A stretch of DNA of 64,000 bases from Candidatus Zixiibacteriota bacterium (GTDB taxonomy: Bacteria; Zixibacteria; MSB-5A5; GN15; FEB-12), in NCBI GenBank assembly GCA_022571985.1, contig JACZWU010000002.1:124001-188000 (forward strand), given 5' to 3'. This document shows positions 35,625-44,200 of this stretch, in pieces. The notes beneath the pieces are model-generated. The model searched no databases. It worked only from the letters and a program-made list of their open reading frames with translations, and was not told the DNA's origin. The position numbers were made by a program, and so were the translations under genes. The first letter of the stretch is position 1, and each line of letters opens with the position of its first letter.

Positions 35625-36920
35625 TTAAAACGCAAAATCTAATCTTACATTCAATTTAGAAAAATTCAGATCCGACGGGTCCACAGCTGATTCGACTACG
35701 AACTTTATATTGGCTCGATAGAGTGCCGCGACGCCGGCCACTACACGTTCGATACTTTGCTGAGCTTCCGGTTCGGCTCTTTCGTACCTCGCCAGGGTTA
35801 TCAGCCAGGGATAGATGACCTGGTTAAGTTCCACAAAGCCGAGGTCATACTTTTTGTCTAAAGCCAGATTGCCTTCGACCACTTCGTCCTTACCGCGAAT
35901 CCAGCCGCCAAACAAGTTCGTGTTTTGAAACAGCACATTAAAATCAAGGCCATAGCGCTCTCTGCTCAAATCATTGGAACCAACCAATCCATCATTGGGG
36001 TAGCTGCCGAAATAGGTAAAGCCTCCCAAGGTAATTGAATTGTCAATCCAATTTCTGCCGCGGGGGTCAGCGGTCCCGCCTGAACCGTCGAATCCCATTC
36101 CGCCTAATTTGTAAGCCGCTCTGAAATAACCGTCTTTAGCTGAACTGTTTTCAGCTGCAGCTCCGGACCCGTTGACAAACCCCGCTCCCCAGCGAAACCT
36201 GCTTGAAGCGATTCCTGATAGCTCAACTCCGAGTTGAAACGTTTCAATTCCAAACGATTCATTGCCATGAGCATGACCTGCTTCAAACTCATCCGCCGTG
36301 GGGGAATAAGTATTGAAGGCATAGGGCGTCACCGCCAGACCACGATGATTTGCAAACGGAACAATATTGGGAATGAATTGGCCGATGCGCAGGTTCAGAA
36401 AATGTTCCGGCAGCTTATTGTTAAACAGATTAGAAATCTGAAAGAAGGCTCTGTCAATTGAGCCAATTTCGCCTTCTTCAAATAAGTGGGCACCGGCATA
36501 GAAGCTGACGTTTTCTCCCAGTGTTCCGGCGGTCATGAGAATCAGAGAGGGAGATAAAAATTCTGTCTTTATTTTCCCTTGTCTGTCGTAATTGAAGCCT
36601 GAAGCTACCCTGATTGCGATAGGGGGAGTTCCGGGGATGTCGTTTGGCCAGACGGCGTTCGGGAAAACCTTTTTATAAGCGTCGGCGCCTAAAGAAACCG
36701 GTTCGTCCTTAGTCTGATCGGCATCATCTTCGGGATACTGGAAGCCATTTAAGCGGTAAGCTTCACCAAACGAATTTAGCTTGGGGAAAATCGTATGGCA
36801 GGTTATACAGCTCGTCTCATATTTTCTGGCAAAAGATGGTATAGCGTTAGGCTTGTCCACTAATGCCATTGACACTAAAACGAGTATGCCTATAATCGTA
36901 ATTGTTAGAGTGTGTCTCAT
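35625..36920 (-). CDS. Outer-membrane porin-like protein with N-terminal haem-binding motif
   Basis: The 431-aa protein starts at ATG 36920 (AAGGAG eight bases upstream; the longer frame to 37004 would overlap the previous gene). After a signal peptide it has one CxxCH site, CITCH (38-42), followed by FPKLNSFGEAYRLNGF. The rest is beta-barrel-like with alternating aromatic strands and ends in Phe (RLDFAF), as outer-membrane proteins do. A covalent haem at the periplasmic mouth of a barrel suggests electron transfer to or across the outer membrane; that is inference. Confidence 0.78.
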   Translation of the reverse strand: MRHTLTITIIGILVLVSMALVDKPNAIPSFARKYETSCITCHTIFPKLNSFGEAYRLNGFQYPEDDADQTKDEPVSLGADAYKKVFPNAVWPNDIPGTPPIAIRVASGFNYDRQGKIKTEFLSPSLILMTAGTLGENVSFYAGAHLFEEGEIGSIDRAFFQISNLFNNKLPEHFLNLRIGQFIPNIVPFANHRGLAVTPYAFNTYSPTADEFEAGHAHGNESFGIETFQLGVELSGIASSRFRWGAGFVNGSGAAAENSSAKDGYFRAAYKLGGMGFDGSGGTADPRGRNWIDNSITLGGFTYFGSYPNDGLVGSNDLSRERYGLDFNVLFQNTNLFGGWIRGKDEVVEGNLALDKKYDLGFVELNQVIYPWLITLARYERAEPEAQQSIERVVAGVAALYRANIKFVVESAVDPSDLNFSKLNVRLDFAF

Positions 36921-36942
36921 ATATTGTCTCCTTATTAGAGTT

Positions 36943-37713
36943 TTATTCGCCAGCCCTCTCATTTGCTGATCTGAGATATTCCAGAACTGCTCTGGCTTCA
37001 TCAATACTTAAATCTTGATTGGTCATAATTGTGTAATACTGCTTTTGCAGTGCCTGCACACCGGCGTGACGCCTTATATTTTCTTCAGGATTCAAAATCA
37101 TGTTCATGATAAAAGCAGGAGACCTGTAAGCTGTTACCCCGCGGAGAGGCGGACCCGTGAATCTTTCATCAAGTCTATGGCAGCGATAACAAGTTTTATT
37201 GAAAAGCTTCGCACCATAGGAGGCCAACTTTTCGTTTATGGGATCAACTGTTAATTCCTGTTTGATAGGGCCATAGCCGTTTTTTAAAAAGAAATCATTT
37301 GAAACAATACGGCCTGAAACATTGTAAATTCGTTCACTTACCGGAATGGGCCGGCCGTTTGATTCATATATAGCAGCGTACTTCTTGATGGGCATCTTAG
37401 TCAGTTGGTTAATTCCGCCTCTGTTGAGAGTGTCGAACATGGTAAAAGTAATAAAAATTCCGAGAAAAAGAATCGCCCCGATGAAAATGACGGAATATAT
37501 GCGGTTGTCATATTTGAGATGCATGAAGAAAAGAGCTACCAGAGTTGCCTTTATTGCGGCTATTGACAATGCAACAATAAGATTCCAGGGACCAAAATCT
37601 ATAGTAGAGACTACAACTGTGGCCGTGGTTAAAAGCAGCAGAAGTGCGGCTACAATTAGGTAAACCCTAATTTTTAGGACGTGCGGTTGACTATGTAAAT
37701 CGTGGTCGTTCAT
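36943..37713 (-). CDS. COX4-like membrane subunit fused to cytochrome c
   Basis: The 256-aa protein has three membrane helices (about 14-36, 43-66, 73-95) of the prokaryotic cytochrome oxidase subunit IV type, with HxxHLKY-like AIKATLVALFFMHLKYDNR. A periplasmic cytochrome c domain follows with CYRCH (175-179) and a later MNMILNPE Met-ligand region. Subunit IV proteins are normally about 100 aa and haem-free, so this fusion is notable. No oxidase catalytic subunit is in the window. It follows the Rrf2 gene by 122 bp and leads the cytochrome genes. Confidence 0.82.
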   Translation of the reverse strand: MNDHDLHSQPHVLKIRVYLIVAALLLLLTTATVVVSTIDFGPWNLIVALSIAAIKATLVALFFMHLKYDNRIYSVIFIGAILFLGIFITFTMFDTLNRGGINQLTKMPIKKYAAIYESNGRPIPVSERIYNVSGRIVSNDFFLKNGYGPIKQELTVDPINEKLASYGAKLFNKTCYRCHRLDERFTGPPLRGVTAYRSPAFIMNMILNPEENIRRHAGVQALQKQYYTIMTNQDLSIDEARAVLEYLRSANERAGE

Positions 37714-37835
37714 ATTTTGCGTCTACCTTCAATACTTTTAATCAATTTGAACCTGATCTTTGTCCTTTCATTTCTTTACTATACAGCATCAGCTGTTGAG
37801 TAGTTGACCCACTGATAAAGTATCTTCATAAAAAA

Positions 37836-38273
37836 TTACCTTTCTTTAGCCGCTTTTCTTTTTCGCTTTAAGGTAGTTGCTGCCTGCTCCAAATTTAGCT
37901 CTTTAATCGTACTCAAATATTGTTTCTGGAATTTTTTCCATTGGTCATGCAAGGCACAACTCTCTTCATCGCTGCACTTATCAAGCCCAAGAATACATCT
38001 TTCACTTATGTCCATCTTTCCATCTACCGCCTCGACCACTTGCCCCAAGGAAATGCGCTGAGGTGGACGGGCCAGCCTATATCCTCCGCCTGGACCCTTG
38101 GTGGTAACTATTAGTCCTTTATTTCGAAGCAGATGAAGTATTTTTGATAAAAACTGTTTAGGAATTCCTTCCTCTTCGGCAATTTTTCTTCCCAGCACAG
38201 GATCACCGTCTTTCTGGGAGGCCAAATAAATCAAGGCTCTCAAAGCGTACTGACATGTCGGCGAATATAACAT
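37836..38273 (-). CDS. Rrf2-family transcriptional regulator
   Basis: The 145-aa protein has the Rrf2 winged helix (LYSPTCQYALRALIYLA, IPKQFLSKILHLL, KGPGGGYRLARP) and a cysteine cluster ERCILGLDKCSDEESC that can hold an iron-sulfur cluster. Such regulators (NsrR, IscR, RsrR types) sense NO, redox state or cluster status. It sits at the head of the respiratory operon under a strong promoter and probably controls it and itself. Confidence 0.9.
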   Translation of the reverse strand: MLYSPTCQYALRALIYLASQKDGDPVLGRKIAEEEGIPKQFLSKILHLLRNKGLIVTTKGPGGGYRLARPPQRISLGQVVEAVDGKMDISERCILGLDKCSDEESCALHDQWKKFQKQYLSTIKELNLEQAATTLKRKRKAAKER

Positions 38274-38321
38274 CTAACGTATCCTATTACCTGAATAGTT
38301 CATTACTTACTCAACTACTAT

Positions 38322-38352
38322 ATTATATCGGTATCTGTTATCCTTTTGTCAA
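38322..38352 (-). promoter_or_regulatory. Sigma-70 promoter of the Rrf2 gene
   Basis: On the minus strand a perfect TTGACA (38347-38352) and perfect TATAAT (38322-38327) are 19 bp apart. The long spacer is typical of promoters whose use depends on a regulator; Rrf2 itself is a candidate. The start point would be about 40 bp before the gene. Confidence 0.65.
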
Positions 38353-38550
38353 GCTCTTATGAGAAGTTTTTCACAAAGATTTATCTGGCAAAGTCGCCTG
38401 TGTCGCCCTAACTTATTGTGTATTAGTATCTTAGGTATTCTTTAAGGCTCAAAACAATTACATTAAATACTTAATCAGGTCTCTTTAAAGGGGACCATAC
38501 AAACTTCCTCGGAGCCTCAATAAAGTCTCTCCGGGGGGAGATGATTCAAG

Positions 38551-38683
38551 CCGCATTCTGGATCACCCAGTTGCGAAAGTCGTCTCGTAGACCCCGCCAT
38601 AAAATTCACAGAATAATTCTTACTTTTATATTTATTTTGACAGAAACCCACCACACCGCCTCAGCGGGGATGGGCCACCCGGC
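38551..38683 (+). repeat. Dispersed repeat A plus B, copy 3
   Basis: CATTCTGGATCACCCAGTTG leads into the GTC/GAC hairpin (38572-38597) and, after an AT-rich spacer, repeat B with CCCA...CCGC/GCGG...TGGG (38647-38674). A Gly-rich T-arm-like module (CTCCGGGGGGAG) lies just upstream at 38529. The rest of 38274-38896 holds no gene. Confidence 0.8.
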
Positions 38684-38825
38684 GAAAACAAATTGATACA
38701 AGTATAACAAATGAGAATGTTGAAGATATCTCAAGATTATTATCGCATCAGAGTTTGTTCAGAAACTATTTTTACAAAGACTTAGTAAAATGAGATTTGT
38801 ATAACCAATCCATTAGCAATCTTAG

Positions 38826-38878
38826 GCAGCATTCTCAATCACCCAGTTGCGGAATTCGTCTATTCGGAGGAGCCAATA
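38826..38878 (+). repeat. Dispersed repeat A, diverged copy 4
   Basis: GCATTCTCAATCACCCAGTT is intact but the 3' half differs (TTCGTCTATTCGGAGGAGCC). No repeat B follows. It abuts the end of pbpC. Confidence 0.7.
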
Positions 38879-38896
38879 ATTCTTTTGTCGTGACAT

Positions 38897-41233
38897 TTAG
38901 TGAACTGTAAAGTTGACACTGGAAGAACGGCCGGCATCATCCATACACAACAAATAGTGCTTACCCTTTCTCGGAGTATAGAAGGTAATTTCACTCGACC
39001 GGACTTCCTCAAGATGCTTTCCATCGAGAAACCAGTGCACTTTCCCATCGCCGGACGCTACTGAAGCCTGCAGCCTTATTTTTTGATACTCCGGCAGTAT
39101 CTCTTCAGCAAATTCAAACACTGCGCCCTGTTCAGGGGAAATTATTCTTGGACCAAGCCCATCATTTACTACATAACAAGTTGGGTCATAGGGCGGCAGC
39201 GGACTACTCATACCATTTTCTACCAGCCACGATGCTATTGCCTGCGGCCATTGCTCAATAATTCTTCTCTCACTGTCACGATTGTCAGTGCAACTTGCTC
39301 TCAACCGCAATCCTGACTGCCGGTCGACAGTTATCGGACGATGTACTGAACAGATTGCAGACGGTGATTTGCCGATCAAGAACTTTTCCGTCACTTTTTC
39401 CCGACAAAATCTACTGACTGGCTGACCACTTAGTCCGCAAACCGAGCGCTGCCCAACTTCGGGTGACGGTAGATACCAGACTTTTTCACTTTCTGTCACA
39501 ATTTCAGAAAAGACATCAAACAAAATCGGTGCTGCGGCTGAAGCTCCCACCAAGTCGACCGACCCTTCACCCGAACAGTTGCCCACCCAAATGCCGACCG
39601 TGTACTCTGGATTGTAGCCTATAGCCCAGGCGTCCCGTCTGCCATACGAAGTTCCGGTCTTCCAGGCAATCGGAAACCTTCCGGTTGCGAATTCCCAGCT
39701 ATCGGGCAAATCGGGTCGTTTCAGGTCTACGAGAATATCAGATAAGAGATAACAGGCACCTTCGGAAAATATGCGAACTCCATGATTGTTGCCGGCCTCT
39801 AACAATGTTTTGATTGGTCTATGGATGCCATCCCTGGCCAGTGTTGCATAGAGATTGGTAAGTTCGGTCAATTTAATTTCGCACGCTCCCAGAATCAGTG
39901 GCAGTCCGTATTCGTAATGTCGGCGGTTTAGAGTCGAAATGCCGCCGCGCTGCAAATGTGAGTAAAGGTTTTGCAGGCCAATATCGGCGGTGGCATTGAC
40001 AGCAGGAACATTAAGGGAGTGAATAAGGGCATCTCTAACAGAAATAATACCGCGATATGATTCATCGTAATTCACGGGCCGGTAGCCAGAATAATTAACA
40101 GGTATATCTGCGACCATCTGTTGTGGCGACAGAATACCATTATCAAATGCCAGAGCATATGCAAACGGTTTCAAAGTAGAGCCGGGAGACCTTGGCGCTG
40201 CAGATGCATCAACCTGACCACTGTGTCGCTTATCGTTGAAGTCCGGTGAACCGACCAGAGCACGGATCTCCGCGCTGCTATTATCAATAACAACAATGGC
40301 CAAATTGTAAATATCTTTATTTTCAAGTTTTTGCCGGTAGACCGTTGCAAGCCGTTCACAGACCAATTGTGCTTCATAGTTAACGGTTGATTGCAGACTG
40401 CTGGAATCAGGATAAGAAATTTGCAGAGATACCGTCAAGTGCGGAGCAATCTTTGGAAACGACAATCGCCGCGAGGGCAGTTCTTCGGTCAGTGCCACCA
40501 GATATTCCTGTGAAGATATAAGTTCGGAATTTAACAGGTTGTTCAGAATTTGCTTTGAACGCTTTTTACCGCAAGCAAGGCATTTATCCGGTCGGAGTTT
40601 CTCAGGCGACCCTGGGATGGCCGCTAAAATCGCAGCTTCGGACCAGGTTAGAGCAGTTGGCTCTTTGTCGAAATAAAAGTGTGAAGCCGCACCCACACCC
40701 TCAATATTACCGCCGTAGGGAAGGAGATTAAAGTACATTTCAAGAATCTCAACTTTTGAATAGCGAAGCTCCAATTGCATTGCCCGAAACATTTCAAAAA
40801 GTTTGTTAGGCACTGTTCGCGCCTTAGGCTCAATCATGCGTGCAATTTGCATCGTTATTGTGGAGCCACCACGCACAACCCTACCCTTTTTTATATTAGT
40901 AACAGCAGCATTGACAAGCGATATTGGATTAATGCCGGGATGCAGATAAAAGTATCTATCTTCGGTGTTAATTACGCTTTTTATCAGCTTTGGTGAGATC
41001 TGTTCAAGTGTAACAGGTTTTCTCCAAAATTTATCGACGGAAGTAAATGCGTTTAGGAGTTTTCCTTCACGGCTGTAGATAAATGTAGAATGCGGGCGAA
41101 AAAGTTTGTCTTCGGGAAAAGGTAAGAGCCACTGGTCAACAACGCCTAAAATGGCGACGCTGATTCCAGCAATAATCAAAAATAATTTTGGCAGCTTTTG
41201 TATTCTATAAGTTCGAAATAGACTCCGAATCAT
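38897..41233 (-). CDS. pbpC: Penicillin-binding protein 1C (glycosyltransferase/transpeptidase)
   Basis: The 778-aa bifunctional peptidoglycan enzyme has an N-terminal membrane anchor, a GT51 transglycosylase domain (EDRYFYLHPG, RGGSTITMQIAR), a transpeptidase domain with the active Ser in PGSTLKP and the KTGTSYG motif, and a C-terminal PBP1C domain. It lies 39 bp downstream of the alpha-2-macroglobulin gene on the same strand, the common arrangement of these two genes in bacteria, where the pair is thought to protect and repair the wall. Confidence 0.95.
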   Translation of the reverse strand: MIRSLFRTYRIQKLPKLFLIIAGISVAILGVVDQWLLPFPEDKLFRPHSTFIYSREGKLLNAFTSVDKFWRKPVTLEQISPKLIKSVINTEDRYFYLHPGINPISLVNAAVTNIKKGRVVRGGSTITMQIARMIEPKARTVPNKLFEMFRAMQLELRYSKVEILEMYFNLLPYGGNIEGVGAASHFYFDKEPTALTWSEAAILAAIPGSPEKLRPDKCLACGKKRSKQILNNLLNSELISSQEYLVALTEELPSRRLSFPKIAPHLTVSLQISYPDSSSLQSTVNYEAQLVCERLATVYRQKLENKDIYNLAIVVIDNSSAEIRALVGSPDFNDKRHSGQVDASAAPRSPGSTLKPFAYALAFDNGILSPQQMVADIPVNYSGYRPVNYDESYRGIISVRDALIHSLNVPAVNATADIGLQNLYSHLQRGGISTLNRRHYEYGLPLILGACEIKLTELTNLYATLARDGIHRPIKTLLEAGNNHGVRIFSEGACYLLSDILVDLKRPDLPDSWEFATGRFPIAWKTGTSYGRRDAWAIGYNPEYTVGIWVGNCSGEGSVDLVGASAAAPILFDVFSEIVTESEKVWYLPSPEVGQRSVCGLSGQPVSRFCREKVTEKFLIGKSPSAICSVHRPITVDRQSGLRLRASCTDNRDSERRIIEQWPQAIASWLVENGMSSPLPPYDPTCYVVNDGLGPRIISPEQGAVFEFAEEILPEYQKIRLQASVASGDGKVHWFLDGKHLEEVRSSEITFYTPRKGKHYLLCMDDAGRSSSVNFTVH

Positions 41234-41272
41234 TCTATTTACCCTGGCTAATCATTTTGAAAGTGGCATTTG

Positions 41273-44200
41273 TTATTTCATGTCTACTATTACTACTCTG
41301 CCGGACGAAGCTGCACTTGCTTTCAACGGATTGTACATGCACTCTGCGGCGACAGGCGGAACAATGAAATCACCTCGCGCAATTACCCTGATGCTATAGT
41401 AGTAGTGCTGTGCTTTTCGACCCCTTATGTTTATAAATAACAGAATGCGGTCATCCCGGATGTCCTGATGTTCGAGCTTCGATTGTTTAGCTCGGAATTC
41501 TGGCATAAGATTCTTGCCTTCCAGTCGTGGATTTTCTATTTCAAATCCTGCCGGCAGCAAATCTGCAATTACTACATTATTCAGCGACTCTTCGGTGGTC
41601 TCTATAAAAATATGTCCGATAATCCGAGAGCCCAATTCAACATTTGATAAATTTACCTGTGAGCCGCTTTCTTCGAGATATTCCCGACGCACAACTATAC
41701 CCCGGTCAAATTCAGGTATTGCCCCGCTTTGTGGGACACCGCTGGCCTGCCAGTAGTAGAAGCAAGTCCCTTTTCCTTCAATTGCAATCGTCAGCTCTTT
41801 CCCTCCAATGTCGTTGCTTGAATATGAAAAGTCCTCGGTGCCGAACTGAATTTTTTCCTGCCCATCTATTTGAATATATCCTTTAAAGTCAGCCGGTTCA
41901 GTGTGACTGAAAAATTTCCCTAATGACATAAGTGCAAAGGCTGTTGCCTGCGTGTTGTACCATTGATTCAGCCTCGCCCCCTGCAACAGCGAACGGGCTA
42001 AAACAGCGGCCGAGGGGTTTTCCGCATCAATTGAAAGTAGAAGATCCAGGAGAATGGCATTGGTGCGAACTCCTGATGAAAAATTTCCGCCCGATTGGGG
42101 TGCGGTGAAATCGAGCTGTATATCAAAAGGAATCATCTCTTTGGCTCTTGCGACATCTCCTGCCATTGCCATTGAAGCTGCCAGTTGATAAACGGTGTAC
42201 AATGGAAGTTTGCTTACATTGAGTCCCGACAGGTAGTTAAATAACCTATTATCCAACTTTCCGACTTTAGTCAGAATATAACAAGCATAGACACGCTGTT
42301 CGTTTGAAACATCGGCAAACCCTTTGTCTCGCGCTATGTTCACCAGAAAGCGAATCGTCCGCTTATAGCTTGAGTGATCTATATCATATCCGGCCTGTTT
42401 CGCTTCAACCAGGAAATGTGAGGCATAAATTGACGACCAGTTGTGAATGCGGTTTGACCCCGGCCAGTAAACGAAGGCTCCGCTGCTTTGCTGGTGCCGC
42501 AGCAGTTTATCAATTCCTTCCGCAACAAAGTATTCGTGTCCTTTGCCGCCGAATAATTCCGGCCTGACTATTTTGACCAGGTCATCGAAATAGAGCAATG
42601 GAAACAGCGCCGAGGTTGTTTGCTCAAGGCAGCCGTAAGGGTATCGCAGCAAATACTCGATATTTTGAGTCAATTGCATTGCCGCTAAAGAAGAAGTTCT
42701 AAGAATGTATTCTTCAGTCCCCGTGACCCAATCAGCCGGTAGAGTAATTCTTACCAACGAATCGGCTGTAACTTCTCCTGAACCGAACTTGGTAGTCAGA
42801 GGTACCGCTGGCCGGTTTGCCATCTCAAATGAAACTCGGGAAGTTTCCGCTCCTGCCTGTGTCTCTAACTTGATTTCAATAATCCCCGGAGCAGGCAATG
42901 CTTCAAAAGGAAAAATGACAACACCCTGCTCCTGACTTTTCAAGCTGATCAATTTTGGTTCGGCTGATTCAAGTTTAGCCTGACCGGCAATCTCGACCTT
43001 AACGCTGATATTGGCCGCAGTATCAAGACCATTGAATACTGTCACAATTCCCTGGACTTTATCATTCGGTGCCACGAATCGAGGAAAACTTTCCTGAAGT
43101 ATAATTGGTTCTTTGACCAAGAGACTTGCTGAGGCAGAGCCGAACCTGTCACCATCGGCCGCAACAGCCATTATAGTCAGCTGCCCGTTAAATTGCGGAA
43201 CTTCGAAATCAATTTCCGCATTGCCGGCAGAGTCTACAGCCACAACTCCGCTCCACAACGAGACGGCGTTTACACGCCGTGCCTGAAACGGATTTTGATG
43301 TCTTGTTTCTCTCAAAGAAGAAAAACCACCCGAAGGAGACAGATGACTACCTGCGCGTTCTGTTTCGGGATAGATCAGTGAATACAGGTCATAACCAGCC
43401 ATAGAGGGACGTCTCTTGCCATAAAAGAAACCAAAAGGATCAGGAGTGTTAAAATCTGTCAACTGTAGAATTCCAACATCAACTGCGGCAATAGTTAATT
43501 TTGCGTCCCGGGATCCGTTTGTACTGACCCTAATATTCAGCTTTGAATTAGGCTTAATCTCTTGGGGGCTTTGGACGGTAACATCCAGCCGTCTTTCATC
43601 CTGGATAACTTTTAGAGGTACAATACCGAATGCCCGAGCTGGCGTGTGTTTGCTAATCTCAGCAGCGGGGCGTATTAAAGTTGCCGATATGTAAACATTG
43701 GGCGAATAGCCCCTCTCTACATGTATAGCGATTTCTCCCGTGTTCTCCGTTAAATCAAATGTTAAGTAGTCCTGTATCGTTTGGTTCTCAATTGTTATCA
43801 GCAATTTACCAGCAAACGGTGCCCGGACTAGAAGCATGGCGTTCATGCCCGGAGAATACTCTGTCCTGTCGAGATCAAGCTGCAGCCGGTCAGGTTCTGA
43901 TAAAGACCAGGGAACTCTGCCCCACCCTGCGGCATAAAACTTTACACCGGCTGAATGGCCACCTGCAGGATCACTTGCCACTATTTCGTAATGGCCGTAA
44001 TCCCGAGGAGTGAATTGCACTGTATTACCGTCGATACCGATCGCCTGCCACTTCGATTCTATCGGTTCGGTCGTTCGTTCTGAAACAAAACGATAGCTGC
44101 CATCCGGCTGCTTTTGAAGCATGGAATTATAGACAACTCTAAAGAAACTTAATTGTATTGAGTCCCCCATAGTTGGCTGACCATCGGGCTGAACCAATAC

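Noticed and set aside
35603-35635. Longer start of the His-rich lipoprotein
   Set aside because: It would overlap the preceding gene and place a non-signal sequence before the lipobox; ATG 35602 has AAGGAG upstream.
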